Part shown: piece after piece, positions 1 through 12,600 of the stretch
Layout: each line of letters starts with the position of its first letter
Numbering within the stretch: the first letter of the stretch is position 1
Assembly: GCA_022575985.1 (NCBI GenBank)
Contig: JAKSXM010000246.1
Coordinates: forward strand, 11,984,001-12,048,000
Direction: 5' to 3'
Length of the DNA stretch: 64,000 nt
Source of the DNA: Anagrus nilaparvatae
Taxonomy: Eukaryota > Arthropoda > Insecta > Hymenoptera > Mymaridae
Made by a program: the position numbers and the translations under genes
Notes under the pieces: model-generated
Database searches by the model: none
The model's input: only the letters and a program-made list of their open reading frames with translations
What the model was told of the DNA's origin: nothing

Positions 1-87
1 TAAGTGCGAAAAAAAAATTTTTTTTTGTGTTGTTTAATAAAGTGTGCAATTTTTTTATGCGTTGAGAGAAAGAAATATAGTAAGAAA

Positions 88-122
88 ATGCCGAGGAGGT
101 CATCGACCAGTGTCGGTGATCG
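88..122 (+). CDS. possible alternative OXR1 first exon, or short uORF
   Basis: An ATG at 88 in good context (AAGAAAATGC) opens a reading frame rich in Arg and Ser (MPRRSSTSVGD). A GTAAAC donor lies at 123. The exon ends in phase 2, as does exon 1 (219-625), so it would join exon 2 at 15276 in frame, giving another basic Ser/Arg-rich N-terminus. If it is not spliced there, the frame stops at TAA (124-126). It would then be a 12-codon upstream ORF ahead of the main start at 219. The sequence cannot separate the two readings. Confidence 0.4.
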
Positions 123-218
123 GTAAACCGTTAAACAATCTAAAAAACAATTTTTTATTTATTTTTTAACTAAATAAGGAAATTTTTCGATTTACTCGTA
201 AGAATTTTGATTTAAAAA

Positions 219-625
219 ATGGAAACGAGTAATAGACGTCGTTACAGTGTGTTGGACGATTTGCGTAAAAATCTAACAAGTAGCAAAGAAAAAAGACGCA
301 ACAGCGAAGTCGAGCCAAATTCTCGTAGATCCTCAATTTTTTACGTTAAATCAACAAATTCTTCATCAACTTTTGAGGAAGAAGAAACAATCGATAATGA
401 AATTCTCGAAATTAGTAAAAAAAAATCAACCAACACACGTAGAAAATCATGGCATCCATTAATGAACACAGGTTCAAGCAGTAACAGTTTGCTAAAACCG
501 TTAAAATTAGAAAAAAAGCGTAAAAAGTTAATTCAAGACAACAACAACGAAATTGGTGACAATTTTTACAAAAGAGAAAAAAGAGGCTCTTGGTGGAATA
601 TTTTCGTACCTGATTCTGTTAGCAG
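219..625 (+). CDS. OXR1: OXR1 exon 1, long-isoform N-terminus
   Basis: First coding exon of the longest isoform, giving the first 135 residues. It is basic and Ser/Asn/Lys-rich (RRRYSVLDDLRKN near the start) with an acidic patch FEEEET, and no recognised domain. The GTAGTT donor at 626 leaves phase 2 and joins exon 2 at 15276 after a 14.65-kb intron. The join reads DSVSR-SRRMSQDV. No signal peptide or membrane segment is visible. Confidence 0.85.
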
Positions 626-3600
626 GTAGTTTTTTTTTTTAAATTTATCAGTAACCACAATTTTTTGCCGTATAGCAGCGCGAAACATAAATTCATACCG
701 GTTTTTTATCGAATAAAAAAAAGTGAAAGAGACTTTTTAATTATGTCTGAATGCTGTGTGTTAGTTGGTTTGTAATAAAACGACATACTTTTTTTCAAAT
801 ATTTAAAGAATCTTTTTAAAATTTATTTGTGTGTTTACATGACTGATAAAAATGATAAGATAATTTTTTATTTATATGGAAAAAAATTTTTTTTTCGTTA
901 TGCAATTAAAAAAATCAAAAAATTTCGAAGGCTAATAAATTAAAAAGTTACGTAATTTTTTGAATAAAATTTTTATAAATAAACAAATTTTTAATAATAA
1001 AAAAAATTCAATCGAATTGAATTGAATGAAAAAAATGATGTAATTTAAAACTCGTTACAAAAAGTTACATGAACTCTGAAAATTATTGTAAATAAGGAAA
1101 TATTAAATTCTTTTATTTATAAAAAAAAAAATTTTTTTAATTAAATTTTAGAAAATCTAACGTGGGGGTTATTTAATGAAGAGAGGAACAAGGAAATTAA
1201 TTATTATGCGATTGTTACAAATTAAAACACATATGTTTTTAATTACATAATTTTATTTTTAAAAAAACAGGCGAAAATATTTCAAAGTTAAAATAATAAA
1301 TAAACGCCTAAATAAATTTAAAAAATCGCATTTACGACGAATATTTTACGACCTGAGTTTGACTTTTGCAAAAAATACTCGAGACGCAGAGGAGTGTCTT
1401 TAAAATCATTAATTAAATTTTTCCAGCTGATTTTTTAAAATATTTAAATTTAAATCTTTCGCACACGATTAAATATTTTTTAAAATAAATATTAAGAAAA
1501 ATTTGTTTCTTTATGTGTATTTTTGTGTTTTTTATTAATACGAGAAAAACATTAATTTAAAACACGTGTAAGTTTGCGTGTAATTTAATTAATGCACGTG
1601 TGAAATATTGTGCGGGAGTATATAAAATTTAATGTAAACAATTTATAAATTATTGAGAGAAATATTTAAATAAAAACATCTGTTTTTTTTACTTGCTTGT
1701 TTGTAATTAAATTTTTAGGCTATATGGGTTGGTTTGGTTAAAGTGGGCGGTGATTTGGGTTTGTAGGCTTAGATCTTTGTTTCGTAGTTACGTTTTTTAT
1801 TGAATTTTCCAACGAGTATTTATGTTTATTCAGCTGCTGAATTATTAAATCCGTCTTCACCCAGAAAGATCCGGTTAATGTGCAATTTGATATTAAAAAT
1901 CAGCGATTGCGACGCCAAGGTGGCTCTAATTTTGCAATATTTTTTTGAAAATTTTACGTTTTTTTAATTATAAGCGCCGAAAATTGCAATACTCAACATG
2001 TTTTAAACTTAATTCAGGGTCTTTTTACCTAATTTTATCGAAAATCGTGAAGTAACTGATAGAAACACTCGTCTAAATTCATTGATGCATAATATTATTG
2101 CGAATCTTGTTATGTACAAATAATTTGATTTTGGCTAAATTTAATTTTTGTTTTTTAAAAGCGTGAAAAATATTTTATTAAACAATAAATCTTTGCTAAA
2201 ACAATCTTTTTGAAACTGAGATTAAATATTTATGCTTGGCTGATTCTTTGAAATTAATTCATTATCTTAGAATTTTTACGACGAGACTGGTTGTCGATTT
2301 TAATTTATTTAAATTTTTTTAGTAAAAAAGCTTATATACATAAATAATTAATTTTTTAAAAATATTATATACGTCGAATTTAAATTCTTCGGGAAGTTTT
2401 GCATTTATTTTTTGTAATTTGATTATATTTTTTCCCATGTTAAATTATGATAGAGCCGTTTAAGATTCTTACACAGAAAAAAATTTTGGGTTTTTAAAAA
2501 TTTAAAACTTTAGCTTCAGTCAAAAATTAAAAATCTTATAGAAAATTAAACTTTTATTTGACAAAAAAAAAATAATTAAAAGCTAAATTAATAAACAAAA
2601 ATTTCTTTTATTAAACTTTTATTACTCTGTAACAAAAATCATCAAAAAATATTCAAAAAATTGACCTAAATAAAAAAAATCTTACCTTAACCCATTAACG
2701 CCCAACCGACAATTCCTGGACACTCGCATATTTTTATATGAAAAAATTGAAATTTTGGGCCAAAAATGTTACCTAATAGGTATTTAGGGCTGCTCTTTCC
2801 GAATCTGAAGTCCGTTTTCACGTACCACCCCTCGGGGGTGCGATATTAACCCCCAAAGTGGGGTATGTTTTAAATGAATTTTTGAACTTTCTTTATAATG
2901 TTATTTAGCTAATAAAAACAGTTGATTATTATAAAAAATTATTGCTAGAACCTTTAAAAACCTCAAAAAATAAAAGAAAAATATTGTTAACTGTTTTACC
3001 CCATGGGGGGGGGGCACATTATGGGGGTGTGGGGGATAGACTTTTTAGGTACTTGAATAAATTGAAATTTTTACCTAAAAATGTTATTTAGTAGGTATTT
3101 TAGGCTGCTCTTTCCGAATCTGAAGTCTATTTTCATGTTCCACCCCTCGGGATTACGATATCAACCCCCCAAATGGGGTAAATTGTAAATATACTGTTAA
3201 ATATTTTTTAACTATTCAACATTTGGAAAAGTGGTTGATCTTTAAAAAAAAATAATTACACGAACTGTAAAAAATGTCAAAAAATTACGTGCATATCTTA
3301 AATACCCCATTTCAACCCCTTAGAGGGGTTAATAGGGTGAACTTTATATAAATAAACGAAATTATGATTTTTAGGTCTAAAAATGGTGTCTAGTAGGTAC
3401 TTTTGGCTGCTTTTTCCGAATCTGAAGTCCATTTTCACATAAAATCCCTCGGGGGCGCGATATCAACCCCTAAATTGGGGTGAATTATAAATATGCTCGC
3501 AAAAATATTTAAACGATTCAACACTTGAAACAATGGTTTTTCTTTAGAAAAAATAACTAGACAGCAATCAATAAAAAATTTCAAAAAATCACGTGCGTAT

Positions 3601-6600
3601 ATAATTATTTAATACCTAGCAAGCTATTTTTTTGCGTAATTTTAATAATTTTAAAACATTAAACGTAAATTTACAATTTACCCCATTATAGGGGTTGATA
3701 TCGCACCCCCGAGGGGTTGTATGTAAAAATGGACTTCAGATTTGGAAAAATCAGCCAAAAATACCTACTAGACACCATTTTTAAACCTAAAAATTATAAT
3801 CTTGTTTATTTATAAAGTTTGCCCCATTACCACCCCTCTAAGGGGTTGAAATGAGGTATTTCGATATGCACGTGATTTTTTGACATTTTTTACAGTTCGT
3901 GTAAATATTTTTTTTAAAGAGCAACCTTGGAAAAGTGGTTACTTTTCCAAGTGTTGAATCGTTAAAAAATCTTTAAAAGTATATTTACAATTTACCCCAT
4001 TTTAGGGGTTGATATCGTAATCCTGAGGAGTGGTACGTGAAAACAGACTTCAGATTCGCAAAGAGCAGCCTAAAATACCTACTAGATAATATTTTTAGGT
4101 AAATATTTCAATTTATTCAAGTACCTAAAAAGTCCATCCCCCACACCCCCATAATTTGCCCCCCAATGGGTTAAAACGGGTAAAAATATTTTTATTTTAT
4201 TTTTTGAGGTTTTTAAAGGTTCAAGCAATAATTTTTTATAATAATCAACTGTTTTTATTAGCTAAATAACATTATAAAGAAAGTTCGAAAATTCATTTAA
4301 AACATACCCCACTTTGGGGGTTAATATCGCACCCCCGAGGGGTGGTACGTGAAAACGGACTTCAGATTCGGAAAGAGCAGCCCTAAATACCTACTAGGTA
4401 CCATTTTTGGCCCAAAATTTCAATTTTTTCATATAAAAATACGCGAGTGTCCAGGAATTGTCGGTTGGGCGTTAATGGGTTAAAAAAAAACAAAAAAATA
4501 TATTTATGAAACTTTTTCAATTTCAATAATAAAAAAAAAAAATTAGTTTAACAAAGAAAAAAAAAATTTTCCAACACACACACACACAAACACATACAAA
4601 AATATAAACAATTTATATAAATAAAAAAATTGATGAGAAACAATTAAACTTGTGTGTATTAAATTCGAAGGATATTATTACGTTACACACACACAAAACA
4701 AAAAATTATTATTATTATTATTAATTAGTTCCGTTTTTTTTTTATTATTACTATTGAGTCAATGACTAGAAAAATTTTATTAAAAAAAAATAAAATAAAC
4801 TTTTACTGTTATATAAAATGAATGTTTGTTTGTTTAGAACACATCCGTAAACAAAATCTTGCCAATATTTTTAGAAATCAATTATTTTTTTTTTTAATTA
4901 ACCTAATTTATATTATTTATTTGTTTTTTTTTATTTTTTTTTGAATTAGTTTTTTAGTTAATAGTTATTTAGTTTAATCAATATTTATTATTGAATATTT
5001 CCTCTTACTAATTTAAATTCGTTTTAATTTATTCAATATAATGTTTGATGTGCTTTATGAGGAGGATAGAGAAAAACATGACTCGGGTGGTACCACGTTT
5101 TTGATATTTATTATTGCGATTGTCATCTAGTTTAGACTTGTATGCCTTGAAGAGCACGCTTGAGTTAGGGTGAACTTTTGAATTACAAAACGTAACTGGA
5201 TATGGACTGAATCTTATCTCAAATTGCCTAGCCTAGTTGAGAGCTGAAAATTTTATTACCGAATGAAAATTTAGAATATCCTTAAATACACCCCCCCCCT
5301 TTTCAAATACATTCTTTAATTGGTTTGTAAAAAACTTTATACGACCTGAGGGGGAATGGTTTAAAAATGTTTGGCACCTAGGTAAAATATTTGTTACCGC
5401 ACAGGAAATGGACTAACGTATTATAAGCCTATATTCAAAATCACGCGCCTGAAAAGTTAACTGAAAAAAAATTTATGGGGTAGGGTTTGAATATATAAAC
5501 TATTTTGCCCTTAATTAATGTATCAGGTTATTTTACAAACCAATTAAGGAACATGTTTAGGGTGGGGAGGTGTATTCAAGGATATCCTAAATTTTTAACC
5601 AATAATAGAATTTTTATCCGGATGATTATCAAGGCTTTTAACATGAGACTCAGTGGACATAATTAATTATTTAAAATTCAAAATTCAAGTCTTATATTTC
5701 ATTTTGGAACCATTTTAACGAAAAAAACAAAATTCAAAAAACCAGTAAATACAGCATTAAAATTTTAATGAAAAAATTAAAAGAATTTAAAATAATAATA
5801 AAATTTAGTTATTAAGTTACATAATAATAATAATAATTTTTATTTTATTTTTTATCTCTCAATACAATATAAAGTATATAACAATAGAATAATATAAAAT
5901 TTTATAATTACATGTACATGACAATTGACATGTGTGTCTCATCATCCGACTAAAATATGTATCAATTTCATTTTTTTTTAACTAGAATTATTATTATTTT
6001 AATTTCTCGAAAAAAAATTATTTTTTTTAATTATTATTTAAATTTTTTTGACATTAGCACAAGCTTGATTTTAAAAAATGAGTTTTTAAAGACATGCGCT
6101 CTATCAGATTCTGGAGTCAGATTTTCAATATTATTGGACAGTATTTGAATCAAACTATTGTCAAATGGTCTCACCGGCGTTAATGGGTTAATAAGTTTAA
6201 TTTTTGTATTAAAAAAAAATTAAGTCTGAGCGAAGTTTCAATTTTTCTAATAAAAACAAAAAAAAAAAAACAATTGATACAAATCCAATTGAAAAATATT
6301 TGTAATAAAAATTAATCTCTTTATCACAAATAATAAAATGTCAAGGGTTTAGTAAACTCAAACATCAATCACATTAGATATAAATAAATTAGATAAATTA
6401 TCACATATTTATCTTACACTCGATGCATATCAATCAAGTAAACAACAAAGTAAATAATTTAATATTTTCCAACTTTACATCTCAAAAAAGACTTTCATTT
6501 AACAAAATTATCCCTCGTCACTTCCTTTTATAAAAAAACAAACATACAATTTAAGACAAAGAAAAATTTAATTTCAATAAATAGCTAATTTCCGTTTGTA

Positions 6601-9600
6601 GTTTAATATGTCTTGTTAGATGCAAAAATTATATATCATTTTTCAATTGTTTATATAAGTGTATCTTGTTCTAAGACTTGGTATTTATTGTCGTGTAACT
6701 GACGTAATTACGTATTATATTTACTTTCAGTATTAACGTCTTTTTTTTTTATATTTTATTAAAGTACGTACTTTTAAGTGCCAAAAAAGATAAAATTTTT
6801 TTGTATGCTAGAAGTACTGTTTATTTGGGAATTTTGGCGAATGTTATCGTCTTGTACAAAGAGATTTAATCTTTTGGTTTAGAGAATAAACTGAATTTTT
6901 CAAATTACCTCAATTCTTTATATGATAAAGCAACTTTTTTAATTGATATTAATGTCGAACTTCTTAAAAAATATTATTTTCGGAGAGGTCATTTAGTTGT
7001 TATTTAATTTATAAAATTTTGCAGTGCAATATTACATGCAGATAATAGTAAATTTCGTTATTTCGTTACAAAATTTTTTTATTCTGTGCGTGTAACTTTT
7101 TTTCGTAAAAATTTAAGGCTTCAGTACGATATAACGTCATTATTTCCGCTTAGGCTTATAGTACGTAAAATATAGACGTAAACGCTAAGATTTTTTTGCG
7201 TTCTACAGTTATTTTAGATGTTCAATTACTGTAATATCGAGTTTTCATGTTTGGAGATTTAAAATTCTTACTAATTTCGCCAGGTTAAACTTTGGCTTGA
7301 GTACCTCAAATTGATTTGGCGTAGATTCGGAACGGAACAATCGTATAATAGTCATAATTTAAAAACACTTCTCACCTACAAAAAAGAAGCGTGGAAAATG
7401 TAATCGCAAAACAAGATGAATGTGCTTTTGCAAATAGTTCGTAAATCCGGAAATATTTAAACGCCTCATTCCGTATTATTTGGCCCGAATTTTTTGTACC
7501 TTTTTTTACTTTTCAAATTTTATTTTTAGGGGGGTTATAATTGCCAAACTGTGTTCAAAGTATAAAACTGAACTGACCTTACCTACCATAAGAGTTCTTG
7601 TTAAATTTCGCATTTTTGTAAGCAAGTATCTCTGAATTTTGCAAAATTACCGACTACAAGACTCTACTGAAATTCAACGACCGAAGCATCGTGAAATAAC
7701 ATTCAATCATTCTAGACACTGTAATTGTAAATTTCATATTAGAAAACTGCTACGTAAAATAAAAAAATTTCTGGAACTAATTAAACAGAATCACATGATT
7801 AAAAAAAATTTTTCCTTCCTATTGAAAATTAACTTCTGATGTAATATCTTTAAATTTTCCACTAACACTAAAACACTTATATATATAAATTAATTATAAA
7901 ATTTCTTTGATGTATCATACTATAAATTTATCAATAAAATCACATTTTATCTTTATTTACTTTTATATTCATTAAAAAGTAAAATAAATATAGAAAATAT
8001 TTAAAAAATTGTTTATTTATAAAAATTTTAATTAAAAATAGCAGAAATATTATTATTAAAAAAACTGTATAACCTCGAGTTAACCTTAAAATTTTGACAT
8101 TTTTAATGTGCATTAATAAATTATGTGGTTTTTTATTATTTATTTATTATTTTTAAATATATATTTCAATGAAAATCGTAATTTTTTCGTACTGTAATTT
8201 TGAGGTTATGGTATTTTTATATACGTGCAACAAGTAACGCAGTTTTCTTAATTTAACAACCGGTTTTTTGTTGTTATAAACTTTCTATTATCACATTTTA
8301 TAAATTGTGCAATAATTAAACGTATACGAATTATTTTTAAAGATAGATAAGGTTTTTACTGAGGTCGAGGTCTTTTCGAAAAAAATTATGTGAGAAAATA
8401 ATTGTTTACAAGGACAATAATACTTTGTATTGAAAGATTTAATTATGAAAAAAAAAAAATATTGTAAAACGGAAGTAAATAATTTTATGTTTTTTACATT
8501 GTAAAGGAATTGAGTTTAGGATGCGTATACTCTGCGTGTTTTTGAGGTTAGGTAGTGAAGCGTGAAGAGTTTTTATTTTAGGCATGCTCGTTTAGATTTT
8601 TTAAAAGTGCAGGACGATTGGGGGATGAAATAAGGATAATTTGAAAAGTATTTAAAGCTTCAAAAAGCTCTTGAAGAACTGATTGAAAATAAAAAGTTTC
8701 GTGGAGTGGGATTTTACTAGATATTTCTGGTAATGGTTACTAGAGTTCAATTCTTTCTAGGAGCGATTTCGTAAGGGGCGTTTATATAGAGCATAGTTAT
8801 ACTAGACTTTTAGACTTGCTTTTAGAGGCACTAAAATTAAAATAATTGAAGTTTAGTCATTATCATCAGAATTCTTCAAAGGGGCGATATCCTAAAGTCG
8901 GTTTCGGTTTGATTTCTGATGATATAGTTACTGGAGTCTAATTGTTTTAACACTACTGTCCCTAGAAATCTAGTAAAAATACGCTCCATTAAAGGGGCGA
9001 TTGAACTAGATTAAACTCAAATAATTTTATCAAAAATTAAAAATTTATTAAAAATTTATTAAAATTCTGCTTGAAGGTAGCTTCCTGGATCCTACTCGAG
9101 CAGAGTTTTAATAGATTTTAATTGATAATTAAGTGTATTAACTCTAGTGTCCCTAGAATCTAGTAAGAATACACTCCTTGGAATCAACCCTTAAGGAGGC
9201 AATTTCATGAATCCTACTCAAGCAGAATTTTAATAAATTTTGAGTCATAATTAATTATCTAGTAAGAATATGCTCCATGAAATCATGAAATCGACCCTAT
9301 GAAATCGCGCCTTAAGTATTACTAAAAATCTAGCGAAATCCTTATGAAGCAGGATTTAGTTAGATTTCTGGTGTTATTTACTCAAGTTCAATAATTTTAG
9401 TACCTAGTGTATCTCGATGTCCCTAATTTAAGACCTATTAAGTTCTTTTTATTTCACTAAATAGGCAAAAAAATCCTATCGAAAATGTTTATATTATGTT
9501 TATAAATAAAATATTTTAATTGATTTAAAAAAAATCTCATAAAAAATTAAAGTTTTTTTTTTGTATTAAAAATCGATAAAAAATATTCTTATTTTATAGG

Positions 9601-12600
9601 TCGCATTATATCAATTAAAAATAATAATAATAAAGTTATAATTAAAAAAAAAAATAATAATACAAACAAAAAATAAAAAATTATTTTTATAATAATAATA
9701 TAATAATAAAATAAAATATCATCAGCTGATATATAAAATATTTTCTTTATAATAAAAATCAATTAATAAATATTTCTTTTTTTTTTTATTTAATACTCTA
9801 TATTTTTTTATAATTAAATAGAATTCTTTTTTTTAAGTTTATACGTACACGCAATATTATTCGAGCAGAATAATATACGTGATTTTGTTTTTTAGTTTTT
9901 TCAAAATTGCTTTTCTTCTAGTGTAGATTTTTTGAGGTGATTTATTTTGCACATTTCAAGTGTATCATTTTTTGAATCTGAGTTGGGATATTATTTCAGC
10001 TGGAATTTTCTAAGTATTAGGCAAACAGATATTACCCATTTCTGGAAATATTGTACATTATTGTTTTCTGTCTGTCCTGTAAACCTGATCTTAAACTGCT
10101 TGAAATTTTATCTTGCCAATCATGTAAAAAATACGGTAAAAAATTATCCTGCCATATTGTAAGGATACTTTCCCTTCTATCAGTATTTGGGTGTATGAAT
10201 TATTTCTTTATAATTTTTTAATTATCATCTAGGTCTTGTTATTTATTGCCCAAAAAATACCCTTGCTCACTCGTGCTTTATTTGGTACTCAGACGAATGT
10301 TCTAAATACCATCAAACTTTTAAATAAATCCTACAAAAAAAAATTATCACAAATCAAGCCCATATAAATCAATTACGTATCCCGAATATACAAAAAAAAG
10401 AACTTTGTTATTTTTCATTAAAAAAAAAAAACTGATAATAATACAACAAAACAATATACCAACATCTTTTTTTTAGCTATTATTATTATAAAAAAAATTG
10501 TTGTTTACGTAACAAATAAATAATATGTTTAATTAAATACGTTTAGGTCGTTGCTATTTTATTATATGATATTTTTAACATCTTATTTTTATTTTTTCAT
10601 TTGTCATCTTTGTAACGATAAAAAAAAATTATTATTATTGTTATGTTTGTTGTAAAAAATAATTATAAATAAATTGTTTCGTTTTAAAACTTAACGTTTT
10701 ATAATTTAATGTGTGACTTTATGTGTACATATGTACATATACAGACCGGAAATATATTTCGTAATCGAAAAGTCATTTTTTTTTATGTTGATAAGAAAAA
10801 ATTTACTTATGTACACTGTAAATAAGAATCTGGTGTTTTTAGATATATGATCACTCCATATATTTAATATGTTATAGATTATCGTTATCGAAACTGAAAG
10901 GCTTTAAATTGTCAAATAATGAAAAAAATCGATTTTAGATATTAGAAATTTTAGAAAAAATATAATTTTGAGGTATCCGAAGGGTGTTTGATAACTAAAA
11001 ACCACCAAAAACTTAATTGAATATGTGATCGTGCCTAAAATAGAAAACTCTTGGCTTGATTTTTTTTTTAATTATATTTTGTATTTTTTGTTAGTAATCA
11101 AAAATTTTGGTACTTTAACTTAATTACTCTTTAAGTTTGTAGTGGAAAATGTTCATTTTGAATAGCCCTAGGTTGAGGAAAAAAAAAAAGTTTTCACTAT
11201 TTTTTGCTATTTTTAAAAACCACTAAAGGGATTTCATTGAGCAGATTTTTAACAAATTCTAGTATTAAAATAATTGAATTTAATAAAAATCAGCAGAAAT
11301 CTAGTGAATTCTTGATCATAATCCAAAAATTCACTTCTATGAGGAATTCACTCAATTTCTGGCGATTTTTACTAAGATTCTGTGCCTGGAAATCTAGTGA
11401 AAAAAAATACGTTCCATAAAATCGCCCCTTAACTGTTTCTTGTTTCTAGGAAAATTTTAGTGACAATTTTAAATAAAAAAAAAATTGAACAAAAGACACT
11501 TTACTACTACTAACACAAAAAATCCACCTTTAAAAATTCTAACCCTAACTTTCCCAGTGTACTTAAAAAAACCCATTTAAAGACACGTTTTATACGTTCA
11601 CCGCACGTAAAACCTAGCTCAGCTACTTTAACGTACATAAAAAAAGAAAAAAATTTTATTAGAAAATGTTCTAATAACATAAAAAGCAGAAGATAGTAGT
11701 TATCCTATATAGAGAAAATAGCCTGTAGGAAAATTAGTCAATTATTTTTTATTCAACGTTCACACACTAAACGTCCTACATTTAAATTACTTATTTTCTT
11801 TGTATCCATGTCCACGTGTGTGTGTGTGTATTAATATGAACTACTTTTTTATAATTTTCTAATTTTTTTAAATTAAATTATTGATTTTTTAAACTCTAAC
11901 TAATTGGTTATTTATCTAATCAGTTAAAAAATACTGTTTAAATAAAACTTTTAAGATATTCTATCAGTTTTGTAGGTTATAGATTCTCTTTATAAAGGAA
12001 ATTTAGAATTTCAAATGAAGATTGTATCTTTTGAATGGGTTTAAATTGACAAGGTTATATTGTTGATTTAATTAAATGTCAACATTTATTTATATTTAAT
12101 GAAATTTCATTTCCTCTCCGTTTTTACTTTTATATACAATTTTTAATTTTCTATTTGACTTTTATTCTCAGAAATTTATCTTTTTCATAGAAAAACCTTT
12201 TTTGAAGTATATAGAAAATTGTACTTTAGATAAATTTTCTCAAGTTGTACAATTTTCTATAACTAAAATAAACCCTTTCATACCGAATTTAAATTGTAAC
12301 GTATATTGAGTTGACCCATATTTCCATGGTTACAAAAAATATCTAAAAATTTTTTGTGCTGCTTTTTAAAGATTTTTTCATTTATAAAGTTTCTTTCTTT
12401 GTAAAAATCTATCATTTTATTTGCATTATTGCAAATTTCATTTAGTTTCTTTACTTTTTAAGATGTCAAATATCACTTGTTCTCTTCCATTCATCATCAT
12501 CCTTCTTTGTAAAATTCTTATTCTTATATAGTGAAAAAGTAATTATATTACTTCTTTCTTACTTGTATGTCAATAGTTTTTGATTGATGTTTGCGTTCTT

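Noticed and set aside
1715..1960. Less AT-rich stretch considered as another first exon
   Set aside because: No ATG-initiated frame with a phase-compatible donor; at most regulatory.
5957..6148. 63-codon Phe/Ile-rich ORF
   Set aside because: Translation of AT-rich intron DNA that runs up to the orphan transposon end; looks membrane-like only because of T-rich codons.
9853..9876. Short perfect stem ATATTATTC..GAATAATAT
   Set aside because: A 9-bp AT-rich stem is expected by chance in DNA of this composition; no RNA-gene features nearby.
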